Part shown: positions 1 to 9,474 of the stretch, in pieces
Layout: every line of letters starts with the position of its first letter
How positions within the stretch are numbered: position 1 is the stretch's first letter
Assembly: GCF_000026205.1 (NCBI RefSeq)
Contig: NC_011047.1
Location: 434,001-498,000 of the forward strand
Origin: Candidatus Phytoplasma mali
GTDB lineage: Bacteria > Bacillota_I > Bacilli_A > Acholeplasmatales > Acholeplasmataceae
Direction: 5' to 3'
DNA: 64,000 nucleotides
The notes under the pieces: model-generated
The model's database searches: none
Seen by the model: the letters and a program-made list of their open reading frames with translations, nothing else
What the model was told of the DNA's origin: nothing
Made by a program: the position numbers and the translations under genes

Positions 1-1
1 A

Positions 2-664
2 ATATTTGCATTTTGGAATACAGACAAAATTAAATTTTTTGCTTTATTGTTTTTTTTATTATTTATTTTAATATCTACTATTATAGTTTATTTAGCTACT
101 TTAAAAATTCCTATTATTTATCCTAATAAAAAAAGTCAAGTAGAAAATTATATTCCTTTAAAAATTAATGTTCCTGGTGTATTGCCAATTATTTTAACAT
201 CCACAATGCAAGCATTTTTTATGTTTTGTATTAATAATATACCATTTTTTAATCAATTAAAATGTAAAGATAAAATTATAGAGTTTATTAGTATATCTAC
301 TAATTTAGGAATTATTTTTTTTGTTTGTTTAATAATTTTCTTCTCTTTTTTAACTGCTTTTTTAATTGTAAATACTAATGATATTGCCGAACATTTATCT
401 AAACAAGATGCTTATATTGAAAATTGTAGACCAGGTAAACAGACTGTGGAAAAAATATCTTATGATTTTTTCAGAATTACTATTATTGGTGTTTTTTTTA
501 TGATTTTTTTATTTGTATTACCTCTGTTAATTAGTAAAGGTTTTGATTTTAAGGAATTTAAAATAGGGGGAACAGGATTTTTAATTATTGTTGGTGTTTC
601 TATTGAAACTTTACAACAAATTAGTTCTACTGCCAATAAAGAAGATTATGCAAAAATTTTTTAA
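2..664 (+). CDS. secY: Preprotein translocase subunit SecY (3' part)
   Basis: This is the C-terminal part of the SecY channel of the Sec translocon, which exports proteins across the single membrane. The frame is open to the left window edge, so the true start lies upstream; the internal TTG at 47 is not a start. SecY-specific stretches are visible: LPLK-like 'IPLKINVPGVLPII', the cytoplasmic loop motif 'RPGKQT', and the C-terminal 'GTGFLIIVGVSIETLQQI'. About four hydrophobic helices remain. It ends 50 bp before map with no adk between; as I recall, this is the usual phytoplasma arrangement. Confidence 0.95.
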   Translation: MFAFWNTDKIKFFALLFFLLFILISTIIVYLATLKIPIIYPNKKSQVENYIPLKINVPGVLPIILTSTMQAFFMFCINNIPFFNQLKCKDKIIEFISISTNLGIIFFVCLIIFFSFLTAFLIVNTNDIAEHLSKQDAYIENCRPGKQTVEKISYDFFRITIIGVFFMIFLFVLPLLISKGFDFKEFKIGGTGFLIIVGVSIETLQQISSTANKEDYAKIF

Positions 665-714
665 AAAAATAATAATTACATGTTTTTTATTTTATAAATT
701 TATAGGTAAATTAA

Positions 715-1461
715 ATGATTCTGATTAAAACAGAAAATGAAATTAATTTAATGAAACAAGCTGGTTTTATTTTAAAAACTCTTAGAAAAATGTTAAGTTT
801 ATATTTAAAACCTGGCATTTCAACTTATTATTTAGATATTTTGGCTAAAAATTTTATTAAAAAACAAAGAGCTGTTTCTGCTTTTAAAGATTATCAAGGT
901 TTTTCTAAACATATTTGTACTTCTGTTAATGAAGTAGTTGTTCACGGTATTCCTTCTAAAAAACAAATTTTAAAATCAGGTGATATTATCACTATTGATT
1001 TAGGAATTAATTATAAAGGTTACTTTGTTGACTCAGCTTTTACTTATGCTATTGGAAGTGTTGAAACACCAATTATTCAACTTATAGAGGTGACGCAAAA
1101 AGCTTTATATGAAGGTTTAAAACAAGTTAAACCTAATAATTATATTGTTGACATTTCTCGAGCTATAGAAGAATTTATTAAACCTTACGGATATGGAATT
1201 GTTAAGGATTTTACCGGCCATGGGATTGGAAAAAATTTACATGAAGAACCTTATATTCCAAATTGTATAGTGGTTGATCAAGAAAACGTTGAATTAAAAC
1301 CAGGAATGATTTTTTGCATTGAACCAATGATTACTTTAGGTAATGAAGAAATAGAAATTTTATTGGATAATTGGACAGCTGTTACTGTTGATCGCAGTTT
1401 GAGTGCTCACTTTGAACATACTGTTTTAGTTACTGAAAAAGGTTATGAAATTTTAACTTAA
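715..1461 (+). CDS. map: Methionine aminopeptidase, type I
   Basis: Removes the initiator Met from nascent proteins in the cytosol and needs two divalent metal ions. All five metal ligands of the pita-bread fold are present: Asp95 and Asp106 (in IDLGINYKGYFVD), His169 (TGHGIG), Glu203 (IEPM) and Glu234 (FEHT). The substrate histidines His77 and His176 are also there. At 248 residues it is the usual size for a bacterial type I enzyme without N-terminal extension. The ATG start lies behind a weak AGG. It sits between secY and infA in the spc/alpha operon. Confidence 0.96.
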   Translation: MILIKTENEINLMKQAGFILKTLRKMLSLYLKPGISTYYLDILAKNFIKKQRAVSAFKDYQGFSKHICTSVNEVVVHGIPSKKQILKSGDIITIDLGINYKGYFVDSAFTYAIGSVETPIIQLIEVTQKALYEGLKQVKPNNYIVDISRAIEEFIKPYGYGIVKDFTGHGIGKNLHEEPYIPNCIVVDQENVELKPGMIFCIEPMITLGNEEIEILLDNWTAVTVDRSLSAHFEHTVLVTEKGYEILT

Positions 1462-1490
1462 GATTTAAAAAAAGGCTGGTGATTTTATAA

Positions 1491-1730
1491 GTGTTAAAAC
1501 AAAACTCTAAAGAAGAATTATTACAAGTAGATGCAAAAGTTATTGAAGTTTTACCTAATGCAAATACTAAATTTAAGGTTAGATTAATTTCTAATAATAA
1601 AATTATTTTAGCTCATGTTTCTGGTAAAATTCGTATTAATAAAATCCGTGTTTTACTTGGCGATAGAGTTAAAGTAGAAATATCTGCTTATAATTTTAAT
1701 GAAGGACGAATTGTTTATCGTTATACATAA
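1491..1730 (+). CDS. infA: Translation initiation factor IF-1
   Basis: Small OB-fold factor that occupies the ribosomal A site during initiation. The family signature is visible as 'VLPNANTKFKVRL', 'AHVSGKIR', 'I.VLLGDRVKVEIS' and 'GRIVYR'. At 79 residues it is slightly longer than the usual 72, through its N-terminus. The start codon is GTG behind 'aaaggctggtg', 30 bp after map. Synteny with map and rpmJ fits the alpha-operon head of Gram-positive bacteria. Confidence 0.94.
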   Translation: MLKQNSKEELLQVDAKVIEVLPNANTKFKVRLISNNKIILAHVSGKIRINKIRVLLGDRVKVEISAYNFNEGRIVYRYT

Positions 1731-1767
1731 AATTAATTAATATTTTTTTCAAAAGGAGAAATATATA

Positions 1768-1884
1768 ATGAAAGTAAGATCATCTGTTAAAAAACGCAGT
1801 CCAGATGATATTATTGTACGTCGAAAAGGACGTGTTTATATCATTAATAAAAAAAATAGAAGACATAATCAAAGACAAGGATAA
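1768..1884 (+). CDS. rpmJ: Ribosomal protein L36 (bL36), cysteine-free form
   Basis: The 38-codon frame starts with [10 protein letters not shown] and ends in RRHNQRQG, both diagnostic of L36 of the large subunit. A good Shine-Dalgarno (aaaaggag) precedes the ATG. The usual L36 zinc knuckle (CxxC, then C and H) is absent: no cysteine occurs in the protein. It is therefore the zinc-independent form. It lies between infA and rpsM as in other Firmicutes-related genomes. Confidence 0.93.
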   Translation: MKVRSSVKKRSPDDIIVRRKGRVYIINKKNRRHNQRQG

Positions 1885-1901
1885 TTTAAAGGAGTATTTT
1901 T

Positions 1902-2285
1902 ATGGCAAGAATTGCAGGTGTTGAAATTCCTAGTAATAAAAGAGTTGTAATTGCTTTAACTTATATTCGCGGTATTGGAATAAAAAAAGCTCAAAATATT
2001 TTGAGTGATTTAAAAGAAATTGATATCAATACTAAAGTAGAAGATTTAAAAGAACAACATTTGATCGCTATTAGAAATAAAATTCAAAATGGTAATTATT
2101 TAGTAGAAGGCGATTTAAAAAGAGAAGTTGCTTTAAATATAAAACGTTTGATGGAAAATGGATCTTATAGAGGTTTACGCCATCGTAAAGGTTTACCTTC
2201 TCGTGGTCAAAATACTAGAAATAATGCTAGAACTATAAAAGGTAAGCGTAGGACAAAAAACACGGTTGCTAATAATAAAAAATAG
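1902..2285 (+). CDS. rpsM: Ribosomal protein S13 (uS13)
   Basis: Head protein of the 30S subunit that contacts 16S rRNA and the P-site tRNA. The sequence begins [20 protein letters not shown] and contains the HhH segment '[14 protein letters not shown]'. The basic C-terminal '[28 protein letters not shown]' (split here across residues about 93-121) is typical. At 127 residues it is a normal length. An 'aaaggag' site precedes the ATG by the normal spacing. Confidence 0.96.
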
Positions 2286-2304
2286 AAAAGGTTAATATTT
2301 GTTT

Positions 2305-2691
2305 ATGATTAAGAAAAAAAAAAATAAAAATAAATTTAAAAAAAATATTAATTTAGGAATAGCACATATTCACACTACTTTTAATAATACTATTTTAACT
2401 ATTACTGATTTACAAGGCAACACTATTACTTGGAGTAGTGCTGGATCTTTGGGTTTTAAAGGAAGTCGTAAATCAACACCTTTTGCGGCTCAAATTGCAT
2501 CATCAACCGCAGCAAAAGCAGCTTTAGAACATGGAATGTTGAAAGTAGAAGTTTTTATTAAAGGCCCAGGCGCAGGACGAGAAGCTTCTATACGTTCTTT
2601 ACAGGCTTCAGGATTAGAAATTACTTCAATTAGGGATGTTACAACAGTACCGCATAATGGTTGTAGACCTCCTAAACGTCCTCGTGGATAA
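2305..2691 (+). CDS. rpsK: Ribosomal protein S11 (uS11)
   Basis: 30S platform protein near the mRNA exit. Recognised by '[13 protein letters not shown]', 'TDLQGN', '[19 protein letters not shown]' and the C-terminal '[16 protein letters not shown]'. I placed the start at the ATG at 2305. An in-frame TTG at 2299 has better spacing from the aaaagg site (7 nt rather than 13) and cannot be excluded; it would add only two residues. It lies between rpsM and rpoA. Confidence 0.94.
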   Translation: MIKKKKNKNKFKKNINLGIAHIHTTFNNTILTITDLQGNTITWSSAGSLGFKGSRKSTPFAAQIASSTAAKAALEHGMLKVEVFIKGPGAGREASIRSLQASGLEITSIRDVTTVPHNGCRPPKRPRG

Positions 2692-2705
2692 GAATTTATA
2701 AAGAT

Positions 2706-3701
2706 ATGAAAAAAATTAAATTTATTAATCTTTTTTTTCTTGAAGAAAATTTATCTGAAGATTTATCTTTTGGTAGGTTTATTATTCAAAATTTAGAACC
2801 TTCTTATGGTGTTACTATTGGTAATCCTTTAAGGAGAGTTTTATTATCTTCTTTACCTGGAGCCGGGATAGTTTATGTGGAAATTAAAGGTGTTGATCAT
2901 GAGTTTAGTACAATTCCTGGAGTTTATGAGGATGTAATGTCTATTGTTTTAAATTTAAAACAAGTGGTGATATCTGTAGATTCAATAGATGATGATTTTG
3001 AACAAGAAATGGAATTGTTTGTTACAGGAAAACAAAAAGTAACAGCTTCTTGTTTTGAACAAGTTGAAGGTATTAAAATTATTAATCCTGAACAAGAGAT
3101 AGCTAATTTAGTATCTGAAAATGCTTCTTTAAAAATGACTGTATTAATTAAAAGAGGAATAGGTTATGTTAGCGCTGAAGAAAATAAGATTTATACAAAA
3201 AAAAAGAAAGGTTTAATTAGTATTGATACTTTGTACACACCTGTTTCAAAAGTTTCTTATGATATAGAAAAAAAATTAGGTGATAAAGAAGAATTAGCAA
3301 TTGAAATTACTACTAATAAATCTACTACAGCTAAAGATGCTTTAACTACAGCTTCTAAAATTTTATTTGATCATTTTAGTTTTTTAGCTAATTTAAATGA
3401 AAAAAAAGATCAAATCAGTTTCATTTATAAACCAAAGAAAGAATTACCTAATAAATCTTTAGAATTAAGAATTGACCAATTAGAATTATCTGTTCGTTTG
3501 TTTAATTGTTTAAAAAAATCAGGAATTGAAAAAGTATCTGATTTAGTTTTATTAAAAGAAGAAGAAGTTTTTAAATTAAAAAGCTTAGGTAGAAAATCTT
3601 TTAATGAATTAAAAGAAAAATTTAAGCAACATGGTCTTGAATTTCAAAATGATTTAGAAAAAAAATTATATTATGATGATGAAGAAGAAATGGAGGAATA
3701 A
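2706..3701 (+). CDS. rpoA: RNA polymerase alpha subunit
   Basis: Dimer scaffold for assembly of beta and beta'. The N-terminal domain shows 'GRFIIQNLEPSYGVTIGNPLRRVLLSSLPG'-type sequence (residues about 20-50) and 'GVDHEFSTIPGVYEDV'. A separate C-terminal domain is present (residues about 252-315, starting IDQLELSVRLFNCLKKSGI), so UP-element or regulator contact is possible. At 331 residues it is of normal size. It ends in an acidic tail. The Shine-Dalgarno is weak (aaag), which suggests translational coupling to rpsK, 14 bp upstream. Confidence 0.96.
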   Translation: MKKIKFINLFFLEENLSEDLSFGRFIIQNLEPSYGVTIGNPLRRVLLSSLPGAGIVYVEIKGVDHEFSTIPGVYEDVMSIVLNLKQVVISVDSIDDDFEQEMELFVTGKQKVTASCFEQVEGIKIINPEQEIANLVSENASLKMTVLIKRGIGYVSAEENKIYTKKKKGLISIDTLYTPVSKVSYDIEKKLGDKEELAIEITTNKSTTAKDALTTASKILFDHFSFLANLNEKKDQISFIYKPKKELPNKSLELRIDQLELSVRLFNCLKKSGIEKVSDLVLLKEEEVFKLKSLGRKSFNELKEKFKQHGLEFQNDLEKKLYYDDEEEMEE

Positions 3702-3707
3702 TCGATA

Positions 3708-4064
3708 ATGGCTTATAGTAAATTAAGACGTAATACATCTCAAAGAAAATCTTTATTAAGAAGCTTAGTTTCTGATTTAATTATTAAAGAAAAAATTATT
3801 ACCACCGAATCTAAAGCTAAAGAATTACAAAAAAAGGTTGAAAAAGTCATTACTTTAGCTAAAAAAAAGAGTTTACACCATAGACGTCAAGTATTTAAAA
3901 AATTATTTGATGAAAATATCAATAAAGAACAAACTGTTACTCAAAAATTATTTACAACTACAGCTGAAAAATATATGAAGAGAAATGGTGGTTATACAAG
4001 GATAATTAAAACTGTTCCTCGTCGTGGGGATGCGGCTCCTATGGCTATAATTACTTTTGTTTAA
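3708..4064 (+). CDS. rplQ: Ribosomal protein L17 (bL17)
   Basis: Large-subunit protein near the tunnel exit and the last gene of the alpha operon. Diagnostic stretches are the N-terminal '[20 protein letters not shown]', '[18 protein letters not shown]' and the C-terminal '[20 protein letters not shown]'. At 118 residues it has the usual length. Its ribosome-binding site (ggagga) lies inside the last codons of rpoA, so the two are probably coupled. A strong terminator follows 14 bp after the stop. Confidence 0.96.
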   Translation: MAYSKLRRNTSQRKSLLRSLVSDLIIKEKIITTESKAKELQKKVEKVITLAKKKSLHHRRQVFKKLFDENINKEQTVTQKLFTTTAEKYMKRNGGYTRIIKTVPRRGDAAPMAIITFV

Positions 4065-4078
4065 AATAATTAAATTTT

Positions 4079-4117
4079 AAAAAATGTCTTATTTTATTTC
4101 TATAAGACATTTTATTT
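4079..4117 (+). terminator. Rho-independent terminator of the alpha operon
   Basis: A perfect 12-bp inverted repeat (aaaatgtcttat at 4081-4092 and ataagacatttt at 4102-4113) with a 9-nt loop is followed by a T-rich run. It lies directly after rplQ. Confidence 0.85.
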
Positions 4118-4368
4118 ATTTTAATACAGAAATTATTTTACATTGTTCATATTTTAAAAAAATTAATTATTTATAAAATACTTAATTTAAATATTTTTTT
4201 TACTAAAATATTAATATAATTTAGTACTTATATTTTATAATAAAGTAAATTTTTTAATAATTTATTTTAAATTATATTTTTTACATATAAAATCACAATA
4301 ATTTATTAAAAATAAATAATAATATCTTATTTAATATATAATAAAAGTTAAAGGTGATTATATTTTTT
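4118..4368. other. AT-rich intergenic spacer before the ECF operon
   Basis: The stretch between the rplQ terminator and the ECF ATPase gene has no convincing open frame or RNA gene. TATAAT hexamers occur at 4215-4220 and 4337-4342, but neither has a recognisable -35 box. A promoter for the ECF operon must lie here, but I cannot choose between them. Confidence 0.5.
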
Positions 4369-5193
4369 ATGTTAGAAATTCAAAATTTAAGTTTTGTTTA
4401 TGATGATAAAACAGTATTAAAAAATTTAAGTTTTAATATTGACAAAAATAATTGGGTCTCTATTATGGGTCATAATGGTTCAGGTAAATCAACTTTAGCT
4501 AAAATTTTAGTTGGTTTATTAGAACCTTTTGAAGGAAATGTTTTAATTGATAGTTTAAAGTTAAATTATAATAGTTTACCATTTTTACGTAATAAAATTG
4601 GTATGGTTTTTCAAAATCCGGATTATCAATTTATAGGTCATACAGTAAAAGATGACATAGCTTTTGGTTTAGAAAATCAAAATTTGTCTAGAAATGAAAT
4701 TATAAAAAGGGTTTATGATTATTCTGAAATGGTTGGTATGAGTAATTTTTTAAATAAAAATCCACAAGAACTTTCTGGTGGACAGAAACAGAAAGTTGCT
4801 ATTGCATCTGTTTTAGCTATGCAACCAGAAATTATTATTTTTGATGAAGTTACCGCTTTTTTAGATAATCAATCAAAAAAAGAAATTGAAAATATTATTA
4901 AAAAAATTAAAGATAAAATTGTTATTACTATTACTCATGATTTAGATTTCGCTTCTAAAAGTGATGAAATCATTGTTTTATCACAAGGTAAATTAGTAAA
5001 GAAATCTAAACCAGAAATTATTTTAGAGAATCAAGTTTTTGTAAATCAATATAGTTTAGAACCAACTTTAGCTTTAAAAATTTATTATGAAATGCAAAAA
5101 GATATTATTTTTTATAAAGATAAAAAAATTAAAGATATACAAATATTAGAAAAGATGAAAGAAATTTTATGGCTATACAATTTGAAAAAGTAA
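4369..5193 (+). CDS. ecfA1: ECF transporter ATP-binding protein EcfA1
   Basis: One of two ATPases of the energy-coupling factor module that powers vitamin or metal uptake through exchangeable S components. Counting from the ATG, Walker A is GHNGSGKST (34-42), the Q-loop is near Gln82, the signature is LSGGQ (135-139), Walker B is IIIFDE (155-160), and the switch His lies in TITHD. No S component gene is in view, so substrates are open. A GTG at 4354 lies inside the Shine-Dalgarno and is not the start. The 3' end overlaps ecfA2 by 25 bp. Confidence 0.93.
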   Translation: MLEIQNLSFVYDDKTVLKNLSFNIDKNNWVSIMGHNGSGKSTLAKILVGLLEPFEGNVLIDSLKLNYNSLPFLRNKIGMVFQNPDYQFIGHTVKDDIAFGLENQNLSRNEIIKRVYDYSEMVGMSNFLNKNPQELSGGQKQKVAIASVLAMQPEIIIFDEVTAFLDNQSKKEIENIIKKIKDKIVITITHDLDFASKSDEIIVLSQGKLVKKSKPEIILENQVFVNQYSLEPTLALKIYYEMQKDIIFYKDKKIKDIQILEKMKEILWLYNLKK

Positions 5194-6014
5194 AATATTT
5201 TTATGACAAAAAAAATAAAATTTCTTCTTTAAAAGATATTAATTTAAGTATTAAACCTGAAGGTGAATTTATTGCTTTAATTGGTAAAATAGGTTCTGGA
5301 AAAACAACTTTGGTTCAATTAATGAATGCTTTATTAATTACTGATATTGGTAAAATAATAATTTTTAATCAATTAATTAATTCTAAAACAAAAAAAAAAA
5401 AATTAGTTGCTTTAAAAAAGCAAATAGGATTAGTTTTTCAGTTTCCGGAGTATCAATTATTTGAAATTAGTGTTTTAAAAGATGTTATGTTTGCACCTGA
5501 AAATTTTACTAATGATTATGAATTATCTAAACAAAAATCGATTCAAGTTTTAAAAAAAATTGGTATTTCGGAAGATTTATTTGATAAATCTCCTTTTCAA
5601 ATTAGTGATGGTCAACAGAGAAAAGTAGCCATTGCAGGTGTTTTAGCTATGGAACCAGATATTTTAATATTAGATGAACCTACAAGAGGTTTAGATTCTG
5701 TTAGTAAAAAAAATATAATGAATTTTTTTAAAGAAATATATAAAAAACAAAAAAAAACTATTATTATGATTACACATGATATTGATTTAGTGGCTGAATA
5801 TGCTTCTAGAATTTTATTTTTGAAACAAGGTGAACTTGTTTTTGATGGGAATAAAGAAACTTTTTTTGAAAGTGATGATTTTTCTAAATTTGATTTAGAT
5901 TATCCACAAACTTTTAAAATTTTAAAACATTTACAACAAACTATTGGAATTCCTTTTGAATATAAATATTGTTTTAAAACTTTATTAGAATATTTAAAAA
6001 AAATTTATCTTTAA
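5169..6014 (+). CDS. ecfA2: ECF transporter ATP-binding protein EcfA2
   Basis: Second ATPase of the ECF module, partner of EcfA1 in the heterodimer under EcfT. It shows Walker A GKIGSGKTT (39-47), the Q-loop in VFQFPEYQLF, a signature altered to ISDGQ (LSGGQ in most family members), Walker B ILILDEPT and the switch His in ITHD. At 281 residues it is typical. It starts with ATG inside the end of ecfA1, so the two are translationally coupled. Confidence 0.93.
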   Translation: MAIQFEKVKYFYDKKNKISSLKDINLSIKPEGEFIALIGKIGSGKTTLVQLMNALLITDIGKIIIFNQLINSKTKKKKLVALKKQIGLVFQFPEYQLFEISVLKDVMFAPENFTNDYELSKQKSIQVLKKIGISEDLFDKSPFQISDGQQRKVAIAGVLAMEPDILILDEPTRGLDSVSKKNIMNFFKEIYKKQKKTIIMITHDIDLVAEYASRILFLKQGELVFDGNKETFFESDDFSKFDLDYPQTFKILKHLQQTIGIPFEYKYCFKTLLEYLKKIYL

Positions 6015-6037
6015 AAAATATTTTTAAAGGGGTTTTT

Positions 6038-7081
6038 ATGACAAAAAATGATTTAAATCTGAAATATGACAGAGAAATGATTTTTTCTGTTTCTAAATCT
6101 TCTTTGTTGCAAAGAATTCATCCCTCGTTTAAAATTTTAATTTTATTTTTTACACTTTTTATTATTTTTCGTTTACCTATTTATTTTCCAGAAGTTTCAG
6201 ATAAAGAAAAAAAAATATTTTTAATATATGGATTTTTATTTTTTTTATTATTTTATTATTGTTTTTTTTATAATTGTTTTTTCCAACATTTTCTTGAACA
6301 AATTAAAAATTTAAGATTTTTATTTCTTTTTTCACTACTGATTCAATTTGAATCTTTTGAAAATAGAATTTCAACAAAACTATTATTTGCAATCCCCATT
6401 TATGATTGGAGTGGTTATAATAATTTTTTAATATTGATATTTTTGGTATTCTTTTATAATATAACTAAACAAAAAATTTTTTTTAAAATGATTTATTTTA
6501 TTTTTTTGTTATTTTTATTTTTTGTTTTTCCGAGTTTAATTTTATCTTTATCCAAACCTTTATCAAATGTTCAAAATTATGGACTCCAAACAACATCTTT
6601 TTTAAAAAGTTTTTTTATTTTTTTACGATTAATAATTATTATTATGGTTATTTTTGTTTTTAATAAATCAACTTCTTTTATGGAAATTAATGATGGTTTA
6701 AGAATAATTTTATCTCCGTTAAAAAAAATTAAAATACCAGTAGAAATATTTACTTTTATGTTATCTTTAATTTTTATTTCTGTACCTTTTTTATTTCAAG
6801 AAACTGAAAAAATTTTAAAAGCTCAGACTTCTCGAGGAATGGATTTGCAAAATAAAAATTTTTTAAAAAAAATTAATAATTTATTATCTTTATTGATTCC
6901 TATTTTTGTTTTAGTTTTTAAAAGATCTTTAATTTTAGCTAATGCTATGGAAGTGAGAGGTTATGTTTTAGGAGCACCACGTACTAAAATGATTTATTAT
7001 AAAGTTACAAAAATTGATGTTTTTTTTACTATGACGATAGTTTTTGTTTTTTTTATAATTAATTATGTTTTAATTAATTAA
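6038..7081 (+). CDS. ecfT: ECF transporter transmembrane component EcfT
   Basis: Membrane scaffold that links the S component to the two ATPases. The two coupling motifs that dock into the ATPases are visible: Ser265-Arg-Gly (TSRGMD) and Ala303-Met-Glu-Val-Arg-Gly. About six hydrophobic helices are present. At 347 residues it is longer than the roughly 265 usual for EcfT; the extra length lies in the first 130 residues, which are strongly hydrophobic and Phe-rich. It follows ecfA2 by 23 bp with an aaagggg site. Confidence 0.88.
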   Translation: MTKNDLNLKYDREMIFSVSKSSLLQRIHPSFKILILFFTLFIIFRLPIYFPEVSDKEKKIFLIYGFLFFLLFYYCFFYNCFFQHFLEQIKNLRFLFLFSLLIQFESFENRISTKLLFAIPIYDWSGYNNFLILIFLVFFYNITKQKIFFKMIYFIFLLFLFFVFPSLILSLSKPLSNVQNYGLQTTSFLKSFFIFLRLIIIIMVIFVFNKSTSFMEINDGLRIILSPLKKIKIPVEIFTFMLSLIFISVPFLFQETEKILKAQTSRGMDLQNKNFLKKINNLLSLLIPIFVLVFKRSLILANAMEVRGYVLGAPRTKMIYYKVTKIDVFFTMTIVFVFFIINYVLIN

Positions 7082-7106
7082 AAATTAAAAAATATAGGAG
7101 ATAAAT

Positions 7107-7841
7107 TTGAAAGATTTTAATTATAAATTAGTTTTAAGTTATGATGGCACTAATTATTATGGCTTTCAAAAACAATTGCATTTAAATACAATTCAATCTG
7201 TTTTAGAAAATGTTTTAAATAAAATTACTAAGCAAAAAAAAATTAAAATTTACGGTGCCAGTAGAACTGATAAAGGTGTGCATGCTTCAGGTCAAGTAGT
7301 ACATTTTCAACTCCCATTTTTAATTCCTAATGATCATTTTCAAAAAATATTAAATTTTTGTTTACCGTCAGATATTCAAATTACCAAAATTATTTTAATT
7401 TCGAAAGAATTTCATTGTCGTTTTCAAGCTAAATCTAAAATTTATCATTATGTTTTTTCTAAAAAAAAATTAAATGTTTTTAATTATCGCTTTCAAGTTT
7501 ATATTCCTAATATGGATTTTAATAAAATTAAAGAAGCAATCTTATTTATCGAAGGTAAACATGATTTTTCTTTATTTACTTCACAAAAAAGTTTAAAAAA
7601 TTATCAAAGAATTATTTTTAAAGCCTTTATAAAAGAAACAAAACAAAAATATTTTTTGATAATTCATGGTAATAGTTTTATTCAACACATGATTCGTTTT
7701 TTAGTTGGTTTTTTAATTGAAATTGCTCAAAATAAAAAAACTTTATCAGAATTTAAACAAATGTTAGATTTAAAAATTAATCAAAAAGCTAGATTATTAG
7801 CACCAGCTAAAGGTTTAATTTTAAAAAAAATTTTTTATTAA
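7107..7841 (+). CDS. truA: tRNA pseudouridine(38-40) synthase TruA
   Basis: Isomerises U38-U40 in the tRNA anticodon stem-loop. The catalytic Asp55 lies in the family motif GASRTDKGVHA (residues 50-60). Further family stretches are 'YDGTNYYGFQKQ' near the N-terminus and 'FIQHMIRFLVG' near residue 195. The length of 244 residues is normal. It starts with TTG behind 'taggag'. It is part of a run of translation and replication genes downstream of the ECF module. Confidence 0.94.
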   Translation: MKDFNYKLVLSYDGTNYYGFQKQLHLNTIQSVLENVLNKITKQKKIKIYGASRTDKGVHASGQVVHFQLPFLIPNDHFQKILNFCLPSDIQITKIILISKEFHCRFQAKSKIYHYVFSKKKLNVFNYRFQVYIPNMDFNKIKEAILFIEGKHDFSLFTSQKSLKNYQRIIFKAFIKETKQKYFLIIHGNSFIQHMIRFLVGFLIEIAQNKKTLSEFKQMLDLKINQKARLLAPAKGLILKKIFY

Positions 7842-7861
7842 TTATAATAAGGAGTACAATA

Positions 7862-8488
7862 ATGTTTATTTCTTTTGAAGGTTGTGAAGGTACAGGTAAA
7901 ACTGTTTTATCTAAAAAATTAGAAAAAAAATTAATAGAAAAAAATTATTTAACAATACTTACTAAAGAACCCGGTGGTTGTTTACAAACTCAACCAATTA
8001 AAAAAATACTTTTAAATTCTTCTTTTAAAAAATTACACTGTTACACTGAGTCTTTATTATATGCTGCAGACAGAATAGAACATTTGAATCGAATTATTAT
8101 TCCATCTCTTCAACAAAAAAAAATTGTTATTTGTGATCGTTTTTTAGATTCGTCAGTGGCTTATCAAGGATACGGAAGAAATTTAGGAGAAGAATTAATT
8201 TATAAAATTAATTTTTACGCTTTAAAATATTTACCTGATATTACTTTTTATATTGACATAGATCCTTTTATTGGTGTCCAACGTATTAAAAATTTTAGAA
8301 AAGAAAAATTAGATAATTTCGATTTAGAAAAAATGGATTTTCATGAACGTGTACGTGAAGGTTATTTAAATATTTTTAAAAAAAATAAATCCAGAATTAT
8401 ATTAATTGACGGCAATCAATCTTTAGAAAATATTTTTACAATTATTTATCAAAAAGTTATAAAATTTTTAAATATTAAGGTTAAATAA
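7862..8488 (+). CDS. tmk: Thymidylate kinase (chromosomal copy)
   Basis: Phosphorylates dTMP to dTDP in the cytosol. The P-loop is GCEGTGKT (7-14), and the dTMP/catalytic loop 'CDRFLDSSVAYQGYGR' carries the DR(F/Y) motif. At 208 residues it has the usual length. A second, divergent thymidylate kinase gene lies in the mobile element at 47215. Its stop overlaps the start of holB by one base (TAATG). Confidence 0.94.
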   Translation: MFISFEGCEGTGKTVLSKKLEKKLIEKNYLTILTKEPGGCLQTQPIKKILLNSSFKKLHCYTESLLYAADRIEHLNRIIIPSLQQKKIVICDRFLDSSVAYQGYGRNLGEELIYKINFYALKYLPDITFYIDIDPFIGVQRIKNFRKEKLDNFDLEKMDFHERVREGYLNIFKKNKSRIILIDGNQSLENIFTIIYQKVIKFLNIKVK

Positions 8489-9444
8489 TGACAATAACAA
8501 TGTTGTCATTATATCAAAAGTTTAAAAAAATTATTCAAAATAAAAAAATATCTCACTTGTATTTGATTGAAGGCAACAAGATTTTAAATAAAAAAGAATT
8601 AGTTATAAAAATATCTTATGAAATTTTAAAAATTGATGATCAAAATTTAACATTAGAACAATTAACGATGACAAACATTTATCCTAATTTTTATTATTTA
8701 AATAAAAACGATTCTTTGATTAAAAAAGAAGATATTTTAAATTTAAAGTTTTATTTTTTACAAAACCCTTTTTTATATAAAAAGAGAGTTTATGTAATTG
8801 AAAATATTAATCAAATGACTTATTCGGCTAGTAATATTTTGTTAAATTTTTTAGAAAACTCATTTAATAAAAATACTCATGGTTTTTTATTATCTCATGA
8901 TATATCGCAACTATTACCAACTATTGTATCACGTTGTCAAGTTTTTAGTTTAGCTTTTTCTTATGTTGCTGAAGAAAAAAAAAAATATTTGTCTTTGCAA
9001 GAAGAAGGTTTTGAATTTATAGATTGTTTTTTGATGTCTTTAATTCAACAAGAAAAAATAAATTTACTTTTTTTTAATACTTCTTACTATATTAATTTTA
9101 AAAAAACTTTTTTAAATATTATTGAAGGTTTACAAAAATCATATTTTTTAAGAACTATATTTATTCATTGTCCAATATTAAAAGAAAAAAAGGGTTGGTT
9201 TCGAGATTTATTAATTTGTTTGTTAAAATATTTCTTAGTTATTTTTTATAAAAAAACAAACATTGAATGTTTTTATAATTATGAATTATCAGATATTTTT
9301 TTGATAGATTTTTCTATAAAAAATTTAAATATGATGATAAATTTAATTATAAATTTACAAAAAAAAGAAAAATATTTATTTACTGATGAAGATTTATTTA
9401 TGACTTTATTGATTGGTTTAGATGATATTTGTTTTATAAAATAA
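8488..9444 (+). CDS. holB: DNA polymerase III delta' subunit (clamp loader)
   Basis: Clamp-loader subunit that helps load the sliding clamp. Evidence is partly the conserved tmk-holB neighbourhood and partly sequence: 'KRVYVIENINQMTYSASNILLNFLEN' region (residues about 95-120) and 'LPTIVSRCQVF' (about 138-148), which contains the SRC motif of delta'. The P-loop is degenerate, as in other delta' subunits. At 318 residues it is normal. The start overlaps the tmk stop by one base; a second ATG 12 bp downstream is possible. Confidence 0.88.
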   Translation: MTITMLSLYQKFKKIIQNKKISHLYLIEGNKILNKKELVIKISYEILKIDDQNLTLEQLTMTNIYPNFYYLNKNDSLIKKEDILNLKFYFLQNPFLYKKRVYVIENINQMTYSASNILLNFLENSFNKNTHGFLLSHDISQLLPTIVSRCQVFSLAFSYVAEEKKKYLSLQEEGFEFIDCFLMSLIQQEKINLLFFNTSYYINFKKTFLNIIEGLQKSYFLRTIFIHCPILKEKKGWFRDLLICLLKYFLVIFYKKTNIECFYNYELSDIFLIDFSIKNLNMMINLIINLQKKEKYLFTDEDLFMTLLIGLDDICFIK

Positions 9445-9474
9445 TATTTTAAAATTAAAGGAAAATTAAAATTA